Shown one piece after another: positions 10,390 through 19,629 of a DNA stretch of 64,000 bases; within the stretch, counting starts at the first letter, position 1, and every line of letters starts with the position of its first letter. Source of the DNA: Branchinecta lynchi (lineage: Eukaryota > Arthropoda > Branchiopoda > Anostraca > Branchinectidae); contig JAKZAP010000015.1 in the NCBI GenBank assembly GCA_023053575.1, positions 10,344,930 to 10,408,929 on the forward strand. The letters run 5' to 3'. Position numbers and translations under genes: made by a program. The notes beneath the pieces are model-generated. The model was not told the DNA's origin and made no database searches. It worked only from the letters and a program-made list of their open reading frames with translations.

Positions 10390-10720
10390 TAAATAGGCTC
10401 TGTAGCCCTACATTTAGGGTTGGGGAGGGAGGGGGTTCAAATTAAGGGGGGGGGACAAAATATTTTTCAACGGCTAATGAGATGATCGATCTGGGGGCAA
10501 GAAGACATGCTGAACACGTATATGCAAATCATTTTCTCGCCGGAAAAGTAGTTCGCGCGGAATCAGGTCGAAACCGGAAAATTTGTTAAAAGTAAAAGTT
10601 TTATTCCATGTTGATTAACTGTTCAATCCAGAGCTAAGAAGACATGCTGAATCCGTATACTAATTTTCTACTATTCTCAGACATATAGTTCACCAGAAAT
10701 CCAGCTGAAAACCAATTGGA
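10390..10720 (-). repeat. F1 fragment, reverse orientation
   Basis: Contains the F1 post-core phrase 'tgtagccctacatttagggttgggg' region, then two diverged core monomers. It lacks the (GTCY)n tract and terminal palindrome. The block B copy is near 56235-56525. Confidence 0.6.
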
Positions 10721-10804
10721 CGACCCACTTTAAATCTGGACCGGTACAAAAAAGACATAGATTAGAGGGAAAAAGCCTATAAAAATGATGATTTTTGCAT
10801 GTTT

Positions 10805-10856
10805 CGGGGGGGGGGGGGGAAGGGGGGGTCAACCCTAACCCCCCCCCCCCTGGATA
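10805..10856. repeat. Poly-G / poly-C hairpin
   Basis: A G run with one AA interruption is followed, after 'tcaaccctaa', by a C run, so the segment can fold on itself. In block B (56621-56657) the loop is shortened to 'tcattga'. Such tracts are error-prone in sequencing and assembly. Confidence 0.6.
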
Positions 10857-10935
10857 CGGCCTTGGGTGTAAGGCATATTTCGTAGAGTAATTTAAAAGGC
10901 AGAATGTTTGAACAAGCAGAAATGTCCCTCAAACG

Positions 10936-10941
10936 TTTATT
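10936..10941 (-). terminator. Poly(A) signal of the peptide gene copy A
   Basis: AATAAA on the minus strand, 37 bases after the stop codon of the disrupted peptide gene. It is conserved in block B at 56743-56748. Confidence 0.6.
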
Positions 10942-10977
10942 TCCAGGCATGTAAAAATATAAAAATAAATACTGTCC

Positions 10978-11240
10978 TCACTTATAAAACATGTATCGGC
11001 CGTGATGATGATGATCAAATCTTCCGTGACCGTAATCCTTAAAACCGAGAAGATCGTGTCTTTTGTCATCGTGTCTATAGCCTTCGTAGTTCTTCCATTT
11101 TTTCCATTTCGAGGATTCAACGTCTAGATCATCATCGGGTAGCGGTTCCGCTAGAGCGAATTCTTCAAAGTTAACAGGGTAAACGACTTCGAGACCAGGC
11201 TGAGGAAAAGCAGCGCCGAAGCCAAGAATGAAGAAGAAAG
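10978..11240 (-). pseudogene. Secreted His-rich peptide gene, copy A (3' part of exon 2, disrupted)
   Basis: This is the block A counterpart of the intact gene at 56785-57177. The frame is open from the LTR insertion point to TGA at 10978-10980. It keeps ...AAFPQPGLEVVYPVNFE, an acidic stretch, KWKKW and a HHHHGRYMFYK end. Relative to B it has a 15-nt in-frame length difference (NYEGYRHDDKR against NYDDKR) and a few substitutions, so the frame was maintained until recently. The rest of exon 2 (14 bases) lies 17 kb away at 28229-28242, beyond the inserted LTR element. The exon 1 ATG is also changed to GTG in this copy, so the locus is dead here. Confidence 0.75.
11237..11240. repeat. Left target-site duplication AAAG of the outer LTR element
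   Basis: AAAG precedes the LTR here and follows the other LTR at 28229-28232. The empty site in block B (57029-57032) has it once. Confidence 0.9.
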
Positions 11241-12036
11241 TGTTAAGTGGATGTGAGATCGAATCCCACTGTTGAGACCATTGTTAAGAATGTTATCCCA
11301 CTTCTGGACCCCATTGTTAAGATGTTGAACGTGGAGGAAGTTTCCAACCCCTGTTCTTACACCTTGTTGAGAGGATGGACGAGTGGAGGCGGGGTTTAAT
11401 GAAGATAAGGCTCCTGGGGTGTGGGCTGAAGACATTCTGACACCGTAGGTGCCCACTAGCCCCAGGACCAGTCAGGAAACCGGACAAAAGAGACAAGGGA
11501 AAGTCTCAGGGAATTCTATAGCTCAGCCGCAGTCAATCCAGAAATCCCTAATCAAGCTGGTTCACACATCCTAGCGAAGCTGGAATTCACATATCCAGTC
11601 AAGCCCGAGGCCTACTAGCCGAGATGGACCATAACGTCTATAGTTAATTTATCTCATGTAAATCGTGTACAAGAGTGTGACACATATAATATAGCACTAA
11701 TGGGTCCCTAACTAAATATATAAACTGGTCCTTACCATAAATTATAATATAGCGTAACGGAGGTCTTGCTCCGACCAAGGATGAAAGAGAACTCTCTTGG
11801 CTGCGGATTCATTCCGTAGCCAAAATACTTAGAATGAAATGGATCAAAGCCTGACCTCGGATTAGCGAGCAGCTAACTGAAGCTAGGATAAAGACCGAGT
11901 GACCTATTGTCACGATGCCGGGAAATTAATGATGGTGATGGAAACCGAAGAGATATATAGAAAAGTAGGCGATAGATGGAGGGAATAACTAGGAGGACTA
12001 TTGCAGAGCAAAGTGCTATGGGATGTCTCCATAACA
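11241..12036 (-). repeat. Outer element 3' LTR
   Basis: 796 bp, matching 27433-28228 except for at least two substitutions (near 11416 and 11518). Termini TGTTA/TAACA. Sequence beyond it at 11240 is the host peptide exon. Confidence 0.9.
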
Positions 12037-12050
12037 CACCTCCCCCCCTT
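12037..12050 (-). other. Polypurine tract of the outer element
   Basis: On the minus strand AAGGGGGGGAGGTG ends exactly at the LTR. This is the usual plus-strand priming site in LTR elements and fixes the element's orientation. Confidence 0.8.
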
Positions 12051-13487
12051 GGGCAGAGTGGTGTACGGGCAACAAAAGATTCTACAATGTTTCCATTCCA
12101 GCCCCACCTGCTAACATACCATCGATAGCTAAGCCATCGCGGCAACCCAGGTTTCTGACAGAGGGGGCAATCAAATAAGTGTGAAAAATCAAAGCCCACT
12201 CTCTGTTCAGTTAGTTCAGGGTCCTTTATTGAGCTTCAGTCCTACTGACCTTACCCTGACCACACGAACCAAACCAAAACAAATATAAAATGCGAAATAA
12301 AGGCAGAATTAATATTTGAAGCGTCGATGCCTTTAAGTTCTAAAATAAATTGGGGCTGGAAGAAACTTTAAAAAGGGATTATCAGGGAAATATTGGGGAA
12401 ATGTTGCCAGTACCACAACTCGTCCCAAAAGAGAAGTCTCTGAGATTTGTTAAAAATAGAAAATGGAAAAGGGAAAACTAGGAGGAATTTGGGAGGAAAG
12501 GGAAAAAGAAAGGCCGCAATTTTAAAAATTACTCCAGTTAGCTGTCGCAACGACCTAAGGTAAGACCTTGATGCAAAAAAAACTTGAAGTAGAAATGGGG
12601 GAGGTCCTACGCACTCTAAGCCGCAAAATAAAGCACTAAAGGTAAGGGCACGCAAGTAATGAAAGCGCAAAAGACAGGCGCAAAGCATTTTTAAGAATGA
12701 TGGCCGAACACACGGCGTCAATATGATTTTTGATAATATATACATTATGTGCATAAACCTAAGGCAATAAAGCGCCGAAAACAAAAGCTAGCGGTGGCCG
12801 ACAAACGGCTTCAGTCAGATCGACCGAAAAGTTGAAGGAACTGCATGAAAAGCGCGGAAGCAGAAAAAGCAATGCTTAAAGGAACAGTGCAGTTATCGCA
12901 AGGGCTAGCGAAGCGAAACCGAAATCAACATGTGTACAAAAGCGACTTTAAAGAGGGCCTACACAATTAAACTAAGAAGGGGGGGGGGACGAACATATAT
13001 ATACCTAACCGGAAATATTTATAGCCGCACTTGCGAGCGGGAAAACGCGGACCTAACACTCCTACCTAAATATTTACATTTCCACTTGGCTGTCGTGGTG
13101 TCCAGTCCAGGTGATACGGATTGATGGAGGTGGATTTGGAGGATTTGACTAGTGATGGGGGTTGAGTTGATGGTGGAATAGTTGTTGGTTGTTCGTGTAG
13201 ATGGCGCTGCTGCTGGTGATGAGATTTGCGTCGATGATGTTAGAGTGATTGTTGGTTTAAAGCTGGATTGAGGGTCAGGGTGGAGAGGCCGGAATTGTAA
13301 GTGGACGAGGCCGTGACGCAGGACGGAGATCGGCTGTCAGAGTAGGCTCGGCTTGGCTCGACCCATGGTGGGGAGATAGGAGGATGCTGAGTGCTGAGGT
13401 GGGGTCCGGAGCGACGGAAAAGGGGGGGGGCTGGCACGGATTGTGCGGCGTGCCCGTTATCACTGTTGGCGCGATTTCCAATGTCGG
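12051..13487 (-). other. Outer element 3' non-coding region
   Basis: This lies between the GPY/F ORF and the 3' LTR, where env sits in some Gypsy elements. A 138-codon minus-strand frame at 12368-12784 has hydrophobic stretches but no signal peptide, cleavage site or recognisable motif, so no env is called. Proline-rich frames at 13240-13481 continue from the repeat tract below. Confidence 0.4.
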
Positions 13488-13655
13488 TGGCGTGCTTTCG
13501 AAAGATTGGCGGCGTCGGTGGCGCGATTCAAAAGATTGGCGGCGTCGGTGGCGTGACGTGCAAGGTTGGCGGCGTGATAATGACTCTCGGGGGCGTCGGC
13601 GGCGTTACAGGCTCCGTTGGTGGCGTTGGCGGTGTAAGTTGTCCCATAGGAGGCG
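13488..13655 (-). repeat. Short tandem repeat encoding T-P-P-T-P-P on the element's sense strand
   Basis: Diverged units of about 15-30 bases built on 'ggcggcgtcggtggcg'. On the minus strand they read TPPTPP..., with a stop at 13528-13530 breaking the frame. It may be a proline-rich linker decayed by slippage. The plus-strand GGVGG frames over it are its mirror. Confidence 0.5.
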
Positions 13656-14043
13656 CCTTGACGCTCGAAGACGCTGGGACCTCAGCGCCACTGCCTCTTC
13701 TGTCGCAACCTGCGTGCCATACAAAAAGTCCGTCCGAAAATGTAAATATAAACAAACATTTGCAAAAAAAAAATCGATTGGGAGTCAGACCACTCTGATT
13801 TAAAGATTAATTGCTAACGTTTGAAAATTTTGAATCAGATAGAAATTTTCAACAAACTGGAAAATTTACATTAGAATTGGACACCAACTGGAAAATGGAA
13901 ATTTTTCAAACAATCTGGAATATTTTTCATTAGATTTGTTTTATTTAAGGTGTATTGTGGTAGAATTAAAGAAATGGCGTCAAACCAAGACCGAAAGTCG
14001 GTCCGGTTGCTTGCGCGTGTGAACCATTACATACTAAACATCA

Positions 14044-15276
14044 TCAGTACCAATTCAGACGGTACCGCACGGGGCGGCGACTGGCGCGGGTCCACCAGCT
14101 GCAATGACACCTGGAAGAGAAAAGTGATTGCTCGGAGGGACACTCCGGCGTTACTGGCCGGGGCCAATCGCTTCTCATAGTATTTATTTGCCCTGTATAT
14201 CCTATTTCGTGAGGGGACAGAGAGAAAAGCGTACCACTATGGGGAGGGAGAATATGATGACTGGTAGGCCTTGACACTGGCTCTACCGAAGGCTGAATCA
14301 GTCGTGGCCTTGCCACTGTCCGTTCCAGTTTTGGGAATGGAGGAGACGGGTAATATTCCCTAGGTGATGCACACGGCGGTGAAAACGGCTGTTTCCAAAC
14401 AAGAACAGTTGGTGAGCTAGCTACACCGACTCTTGGCTCTACGAATGTTAATCTTGGACCAGATTTTTCCAAGCGGTCATAGTGGACGACTTGTTTTTGT
14501 GATCCGAGTTTCTGAATTTCGTAGCTTCTGCCTTTGTTTAGAACGCGAACAACATGATAGGGTCCATCCTGGCGCATTTCGGAAATTTTTGACCCTATAC
14601 CAGAAGCGGGGGGGAATTTGAGAAAAACCATGTTACCAGTATCATGCGGGGTAAATTTGTTGCAATTTCTATCAATGGAAAGGAGGGAGAGGTCACCTTT
14701 TCGTACTCGGATTTTTGAAGTAGAACGATTCTCTGCTATGAAGACGACATTACCATCGGGGAGAATTTTGACGAACTGGGGGTTCACTGTAATCTTTCGG
14801 GCCTGTAGGGCGGCATTGCCCTTAATCAGAACCGTTGTTGTATAAGGGGGTAAACCGACAATTTTGCAGCTAATTTGTCTGGAATAATTCGGTCTGATGC
14901 GATGAACACTCTTTAATGGGAGCACCTTTTCTCCGTCTGGTAAAATTGTGCAGGTTTTGAGTTTACTGGGCACAACTTCATACAAAGGTTCTACACCTTG
15001 GCATGATGGGAACTGTGGTTGGTCCTCAGTATGCGAGTCTGGTAGCGGTTTACATTCTCGCAAATACTGAGACCAACCAAACCAAGGATCTGGAAGGGGA
15101 AAACATTGGGGATCTCGTGAACATTCATTTTTGATGTTATTTTTAGGGAGAAGTAGCGATGTGCGTGGTCGAGGGACAGGGGGGGCAAACGGGGTAATTG
15201 TCCATTTCGAAAATCCGTCATGAGTGTAGGTGACCTCAATTGTGGAACGACAAATCAAAATATTCGCCAAGACCAC
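14044..15276 (-). pseudogene. Retrotransposon pol remnant: post-protease linker joined to an integrase GPY/F-like tail
   Basis: A 410-codon open frame on the minus strand without an ATG at its start (first codon GTG), so it is part of a longer or broken frame. Residues ~100-205 (LYEVVPSKLKTC..., then IAENRSTSKIRVRKGDLSLL) resemble the stretch between protease and RT in Gypsy Pol, where '..P.G..V...N.s...i.i.kG..lg' is typical. Residues ~216-268 contain MVFLKFPP...QDGPYHVVRVL (GPY at 238-240) and VVHYDRLEK, the GPY/F C-terminal module of Ty3/Gypsy integrases. RT, RNase H and the integrase core should lie between and are absent. So this is an internally deleted derivative, perhaps spread by a full-length relative. 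The C-terminal ~90 residues are proline-rich and unassigned. Confidence 0.6.
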
Positions 15277-16236
15277 CGAAAATCTTCACTAAAAAATTCA
15301 CTTGATATGTAATATGTAAGAAAACCGAAAAATAACACTTATTACAAAAATATTAAAGTTTACAAGGAAATGGGAGGGGAACAAGCTCAACTGGACGTGT
15401 AAACTCAGACTAAACTAAGACGCGGAACCAACTTGATATCTAACCAATGTTTTTACTTCATGAGGGAAAAAAAAATATGTGGCATGAATAAATGGCATTA
15501 ACCTTCAATTTATTATTAAAAGAAAATAGGCCAGAGGCTTCATGCGAAATCGCCGCATCCGGATGGCGTATAAACACACATACGCTAGATAGCGATCGAA
15601 ACGCAAGAAAACCTGAAAAAAAAAATATGGTGGGGGGGGGGGGGGTGACAGAGGGAACGACTGGCGAAACGCACACAACGTCTATGTGGCAAATTACTAC
15701 ACACATTTAGACCGAAACCAGTCGAAATTCCACGAAAATGTCACGAATGAAGCGCGATGTACATTCTTGAGAGAGTATCTATCTCCGCAAGAAAAATATA
15801 CAAACAGATCACCACCAAACAAAAAAATAAACTAGCCGATAGGGGAATTGAAAATTAAGGATAAGCCGAAAAAATGCCACAAAAAGAAATACGACGTCCC
15901 TGCATCACTCCATAGGGCTAGTAAATCGTGCCATAAAGACAACGTCGAAAAAAAGGCGAGAGAGGTTGATTTTATTCCGAATAACCATGGCTTTCATGAA
16001 AAAAAAAAATATTATGTCGGGGAACTAAACAAAATAATCCTCATGGAATTGGGAATAATCGCAGGCAAAATTACGTTTCCGGGTATGTGAAAAATGAAAT
16101 CATACGCAAGTGCTAGTTTATCAATGGTACCGCAAGCACGCATTGTCAGTGTTGAGAGCACTGATCTAAAATAGACACGGCGAAATGACGCAATGATGTA
16201 CCCCGGTGAATAAATTATTTTGCCGATGCGATGACG
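15277..16236 (-). other. Outer element interior, no gene recognised
   Basis: AT-rich, with a G14 run near 15632-15645. This is where gag or protease should lie on the minus strand, but no zinc knuckle or D-[ST]-G was found. Confidence 0.35.
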
Positions 16237-16785
16237 ATTTGCAGTCTGTGGCGCGAAAAACACTCACTTGATGACAAGTAGACAATAACAAATACTGTAG
16301 GGATGGACAAATCGCGATCTGTAGTGCGGCGATACACATACAACGACGACCGGAAAAATCCTGGAAGGCAAAGGGGCAAGGAAAAGAAAATCTGCAATCA
16401 GTGGCGCGACACACACACACATGAAGACTGCAAAATTCCTGGAAAGGCGAAGAGGGCAGGAGAAAAGAAAATTCGCGGTCAGTGGCGCGAAATACACTCA
16501 CATGGCGACCGGAAAAATCCTTAAAAGGGAAGGGGGAGGGACAAGAAATTTCTCAATCAGTGGCGCGAAACACACTCACATGTAGATCGGAAAATTCTTA
16601 AAACAAAAAAAAAGTAGGAGGAGAGGGGGAACGAAAATTCACAGTCAGTGGCGCGACACACACTCACAAGTAGACCGGAAAATTCTTTAAAAAAAAAGTG
16701 GGAGGAAAGAAGGAAGGAAAATTCACAGTCAGTGGCGCGACACACACTCACATGGCGACCGGAAAAATCCAAAAAACTATACAAG
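16237..16785 (-). repeat. ~80-90 bp tandem repeat array in the outer element
   Basis: About six or seven units share 'cagtggcgcga', 'acactcaca' and 'gaccggaaaaatcc', with varied purine-rich spacers. Where units keep frame on the minus strand they read SVCRATDCEFSF repeatedly (16166-16501 and 16557-16919), but unit lengths are not multiples of three overall. A leader-region minisatellite is likelier than a protein. Confidence 0.65.
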
Positions 16786-16897
16786 GGAAAACCAAAACAA
16801 AAAGATAAACCCGACATAAAATAATTTTCATATGTGAAGAAAGCCGACGGAAATATCAAAGAGCAAAAATGGAAAAATCTAAACCTACATTTTTGTT

Positions 16898-16901
16898 CTG
16901 G
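16898..16901. repeat. Left target-site duplication CTGG of the inner element
   Basis: CTGG before the 5' LTR is repeated directly after the 3' LTR at 27230-27233. Confidence 0.85.
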
Positions 16902-18107
16902 TGTAATCTTTTTCCTCATTATTCAAACAGGATGTTTCCTCATCATTCAAACAGGATGTTCAGTTGTATTTTGGCAAACTTTGGTTACCAGGTTATCGTG
17001 CCCTTGTTCTGTACGACTACGTGTTCTCAACGTATGCGGGTTCATTGTTTTACTGGGCGAACTAAGGAACAAACGGGTATTTTCCCAGTGAAAGTTAACC
17101 AATAGAATTGAACTCGGAAAACCCCCTTTTCGCCCGGAGTTATTACGGACAAAGTTTGAAAAGGGAGAGTTTCGGGGTTTGTTCCTCAGATTCGATCCGG
17201 CATTTACTCTGTGCATTTATACTCTTGTGTATTCCTTCAGTGAGTGATTTCTTTTTCTTTTTAACAAAGTAGATTGCGGCTAAATTCTTGCTAAGTACTT
17301 TCTTTCTTTGGTAGAATAAATCTAAAAATCTCACCCACATCTTGAGTAAACTTAAACTCTGTAAACTCATAAAATACAGCTATAATACAGTTTGCTTTAC
17401 TTGCTCGGTTAAATACCCTAGAAACCGGGAACCTGGAGTTCAAGGGGGGACTCATTGGTTCTAGCTCCTCGGCAGACAAAGATCCATACGGGACCTCAGT
17501 CTGTGTGGAGTAGGGGGTGGCCTTAGGGGTAGTAACCGGGGACCTGGAGTTCAAGGGGGACTCATTGGTCCTAGCTCCTCGGCAGACAAAGATCCAATGC
17601 TGTATGGGACCTCAGTCTGTGTGGAGTAGGGAGTGTTTTACGTAGGAATCAATCTAGTGGTCATTGTGTCTGTTTCGGGACACTGGGTCACTAGGGTCTA
17701 GCAGTCTATTGTTCATTGCCGGGACCACGGGCTGTTAGTACCAGGGCTAAAACTAAAATTAATAAAACGATAGGGTTGTGAAGTGTTTTTGACGGAAAGT
17801 AATAATCAATTTTAGTTCCACTCTCTGTGTATTTTAACCGTTCGGAAAACGTATAATTTGTCCGTCAGTAATGTAAAATAAACGTTGTCCTGAATTCGAA
17901 ATTCTGTTTGATGCTAAAATGGAAGCATCTTAGTTTGGTCCTATAATGTGTATTGGTGGAATCACGCTACCACTTTCATTCATATTCCTTTGATTTAAAG
18001 TGGCTTTTATCCGCTTGACTTAATCTCTTTCATTACTTCAACGGATATCATATTTTGCAGCGGCGAATATATTATATTATTATTTTATTTCCACCACACA
18101 CATTATA
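16902..18107 (+). repeat. Inner element 5' LTR
   Basis: Begins TGTAAT and ends ATTATA, so it ends TA rather than the usual CA. A 24-bp unit (TTTCCTCATYATTCAAACAG plus GATG) occurs twice at 16911-16958. A ~110-bp block is duplicated at 17423-17516 and 17534-17632. AATAAA occurs near 17313 and 17875; either could serve for polyadenylation. Confidence 0.9.
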
Positions 18108-18108
18108 A

Positions 18109-18123
18109 TTGGTGGCAGTCTAT
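18109..18123 (+). other. Possible primer-binding site of the inner element
   Basis: Two bases after the LTR the sequence reads TGGTGGCAGTCTATC. TGG at this position is expected for complementarity to a tRNA CCA end. The first nine bases differ by one from a tRNA-Leu-type site (TGGTGTCAG). The tRNA identity is uncertain. Confidence 0.45.
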
Positions 18124-18279
18124 CTAACTTACCTTCTCCTCCAACTTGTAACTTACCTTTTACCCTGTTTCCGTCAAAAATTACGCTTCGCTTAATGAAA
18201 CAAGGGTGAGATTTGTGTGTTGTGATTAAGCCAAGTTTGTTGCACGGCAAGAAGCCAGGTTAAGCTGCTAAGGTAAGCA

Positions 18280-19599
18280 ATGTCTGGTGTTGATGAAACC
18301 AGCCAAGATCCTCTTAACCCGAGTAACGCAGATTCCGGCAACCAGAATAATGACTTTGAGCAAGTTCCCAGTAACGTAAATATTGGGAATACCCCTGTTT
18401 CCACCAGTCAAGTCCCTTTGAATGGCGGAAATCAAGTTGTTGGAAGCAGTGTGCCTGTGATTCCGGTCGTCACTTATCCAGTAGGTTCGCCAGGTTATTT
18501 TGTGAACAATCAAAGTACGGGATTACCTATTATTCAAGGTCAGGCTTCTACTCAAAGTTATAATGTCCCTGACGTTTATCCTAGTGCTGCAACAGCACAG
18601 TACCCGGGATTTGTTCCCCAGCAGTTGGGATACCCCCAGCTTCAGACCATTAGTACTATTGACCCGTTTTCGGTTGTTCACAAACTAAACAAGGCTCAAA
18701 ACGTTGGAACATGGATGAAGCAGTGCCGAAGGGCGCAGCGTTCACTTCATCGCACGGAGGCACAGTTTATTCTCGAGTATGCCCCTCTATTGGCTGAAGA
18801 ACCTTTTGCTAGTTTGATTGAGAATTCTCCGGGGGTAACTAGTTTTGTAGAATTGAGCAGGTTATTGGAAAGTAGTTTTGGAGAATCAAGAACCCCTGCT
18901 GAAAAGCTAAAGCAACTGATGAATATGCGACAGGGTATTTCTGAACCCGTTACTCAGTATTACATGCGTCTTAACACGGTCGGAGAAAGTTATTCGGCTG
19001 CTACTAACCGGTCGTTCGCGGGTGACAATTTAGATGCATTGAAGTTGCAAGCTTTTGAGCAAGGATTGCTGGATGGCTTTCGTACTTTTTGCTTGGAACG
19101 TTCGCACATGTACACGAATGTCCACGGTGCTTTGGAGGTAGCCAAAACGTACGAAAAAATTCACGGCATAGGTGGCCTAAAAACACCGAATAACGGAAGT
19201 AATGAATTTTTGTCAGCAGGAGTTATGCCGGATCGCATCTCAAGTATACCCCAGCGTAGTTTTGGCCAAAGATTTAATCGCGGTCGCGGAAATTTTGTAC
19301 AAAACCAAGAGTATAGCGGAAGCTATCGCGGAGAAAATAATCGGAGAGGTAGCTATCGTGGTCGCGGAGGTAGATCACACAGAGGTCGCGGTAGAGGCGG
19401 TTGGCAACAACCTAGCCAAGAGCGGAATGATTTTGGAGCGGCTGCCGCGGTTACTGACCCCCAACCAGAACACGAAAAACGCTCAGTTTATTGCATTTTG
19501 TGCAAAACCCGTGACCATCATACCTTCAACTGCGAAATCGTTAAAAAGGGTCGCGCTGCAGTTGAATCTGAGGCCAACACTACTACTTCGGGAAACTGA
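18280..19599 (+). CDS. gag: Gag polyprotein of the inner Ty3/Gypsy element
   Basis: 439 codons from ATG at 18280, 173 bases past the LTR. Residues 1-125 are Asn/Gln/Ser/Pro-rich and probably disordered. Residues ~128-300 (DPFSVVHKLN...WMKQCRRAQ... through the AFEQGLLDGF region) resemble the alpha-helical retrotransposon capsid fold. Residues ~325-385 are Arg/Gly-rich (RGRGG repeats). One CCHC zinc knuckle follows: C405-x2-C408-x4-H413-x4-C418. These features indicate capsid and nucleic-acid-binding functions in virus-like particles. The stop TGA (19597-19599) touches a slippery heptamer. The capsid assignment rests on pattern and position; the zinc knuckle is seen directly. Confidence 0.9.
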   Translation: MSGVDETSQDPLNPSNADSGNQNNDFEQVPSNVNIGNTPVSTSQVPLNGGNQVVGSSVPVIPVVTYPVGSPGYFVNNQSTGLPIIQGQASTQSYNVPDVYPSAATAQYPGFVPQQLGYPQLQTISTIDPFSVVHKLNKAQNVGTWMKQCRRAQRSLHRTEAQFILEYAPLLAEEPFASLIENSPGVTSFVELSRLLESSFGESRTPAEKLKQLMNMRQGISEPVTQYYMRLNTVGESYSAATNRSFAGDNLDALKLQAFEQGLLDGFRTFCLERSHMYTNVHGALEVAKTYEKIHGIGGLKTPNNGSNEFLSAGVMPDRISSIPQRSFGQRFNRGRGNFVQNQEYSGSYRGENNRRGSYRGRGGRSHRGRGRGGWQQPSQERNDFGAAAAVTDPQPEHEKRSVYCILCKTRDHHTFNCEIVKKGRAAVESEANTTTSGN

Positions 19600-19629
19600 T
19601 TGAGCCAGCTTGTGAAGGGGTCAAGTTGG
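19590..19629 (+). promoter_or_regulatory. -1 programmed ribosomal frameshift site between gag and pol
   Basis: In the gag frame the sequence reads G GGA AAC TGA. This is the canonical X XXY YYZ heptamer GGGAAAC (19590-19596), followed at once by the gag stop. The pol frame is -1 relative to gag and open from 19572, so slipping here yields Gag-Pol. Eight bases downstream a stem can form: CCAGCTT (19605-19611) with AAGTTGG (19623-19629), 7 pairs including one G-U, with an 11-nt loop. That spacing suits frameshift stimulators. The loop bases GTGAA are also complementary to TTCAC at 19630-19634, but the connecting loops look too short for a standard pseudoknot. Confidence 0.8.

Noticed and set aside
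12368..12784. Possible env gene of the outer element
   Set aside because: Hydrophobic stretches exist in the right position, but there is no signal peptide, cleavage site or conserved pattern, and the frame could be chance in T-rich DNA.
13384..13803. Plus-strand 139-codon GGVGG/Arg-rich frames
   Set aside because: They mirror the TPPTPP repeat on the element's sense strand; several overlapping frames are open only because of the GC-rich repeat.
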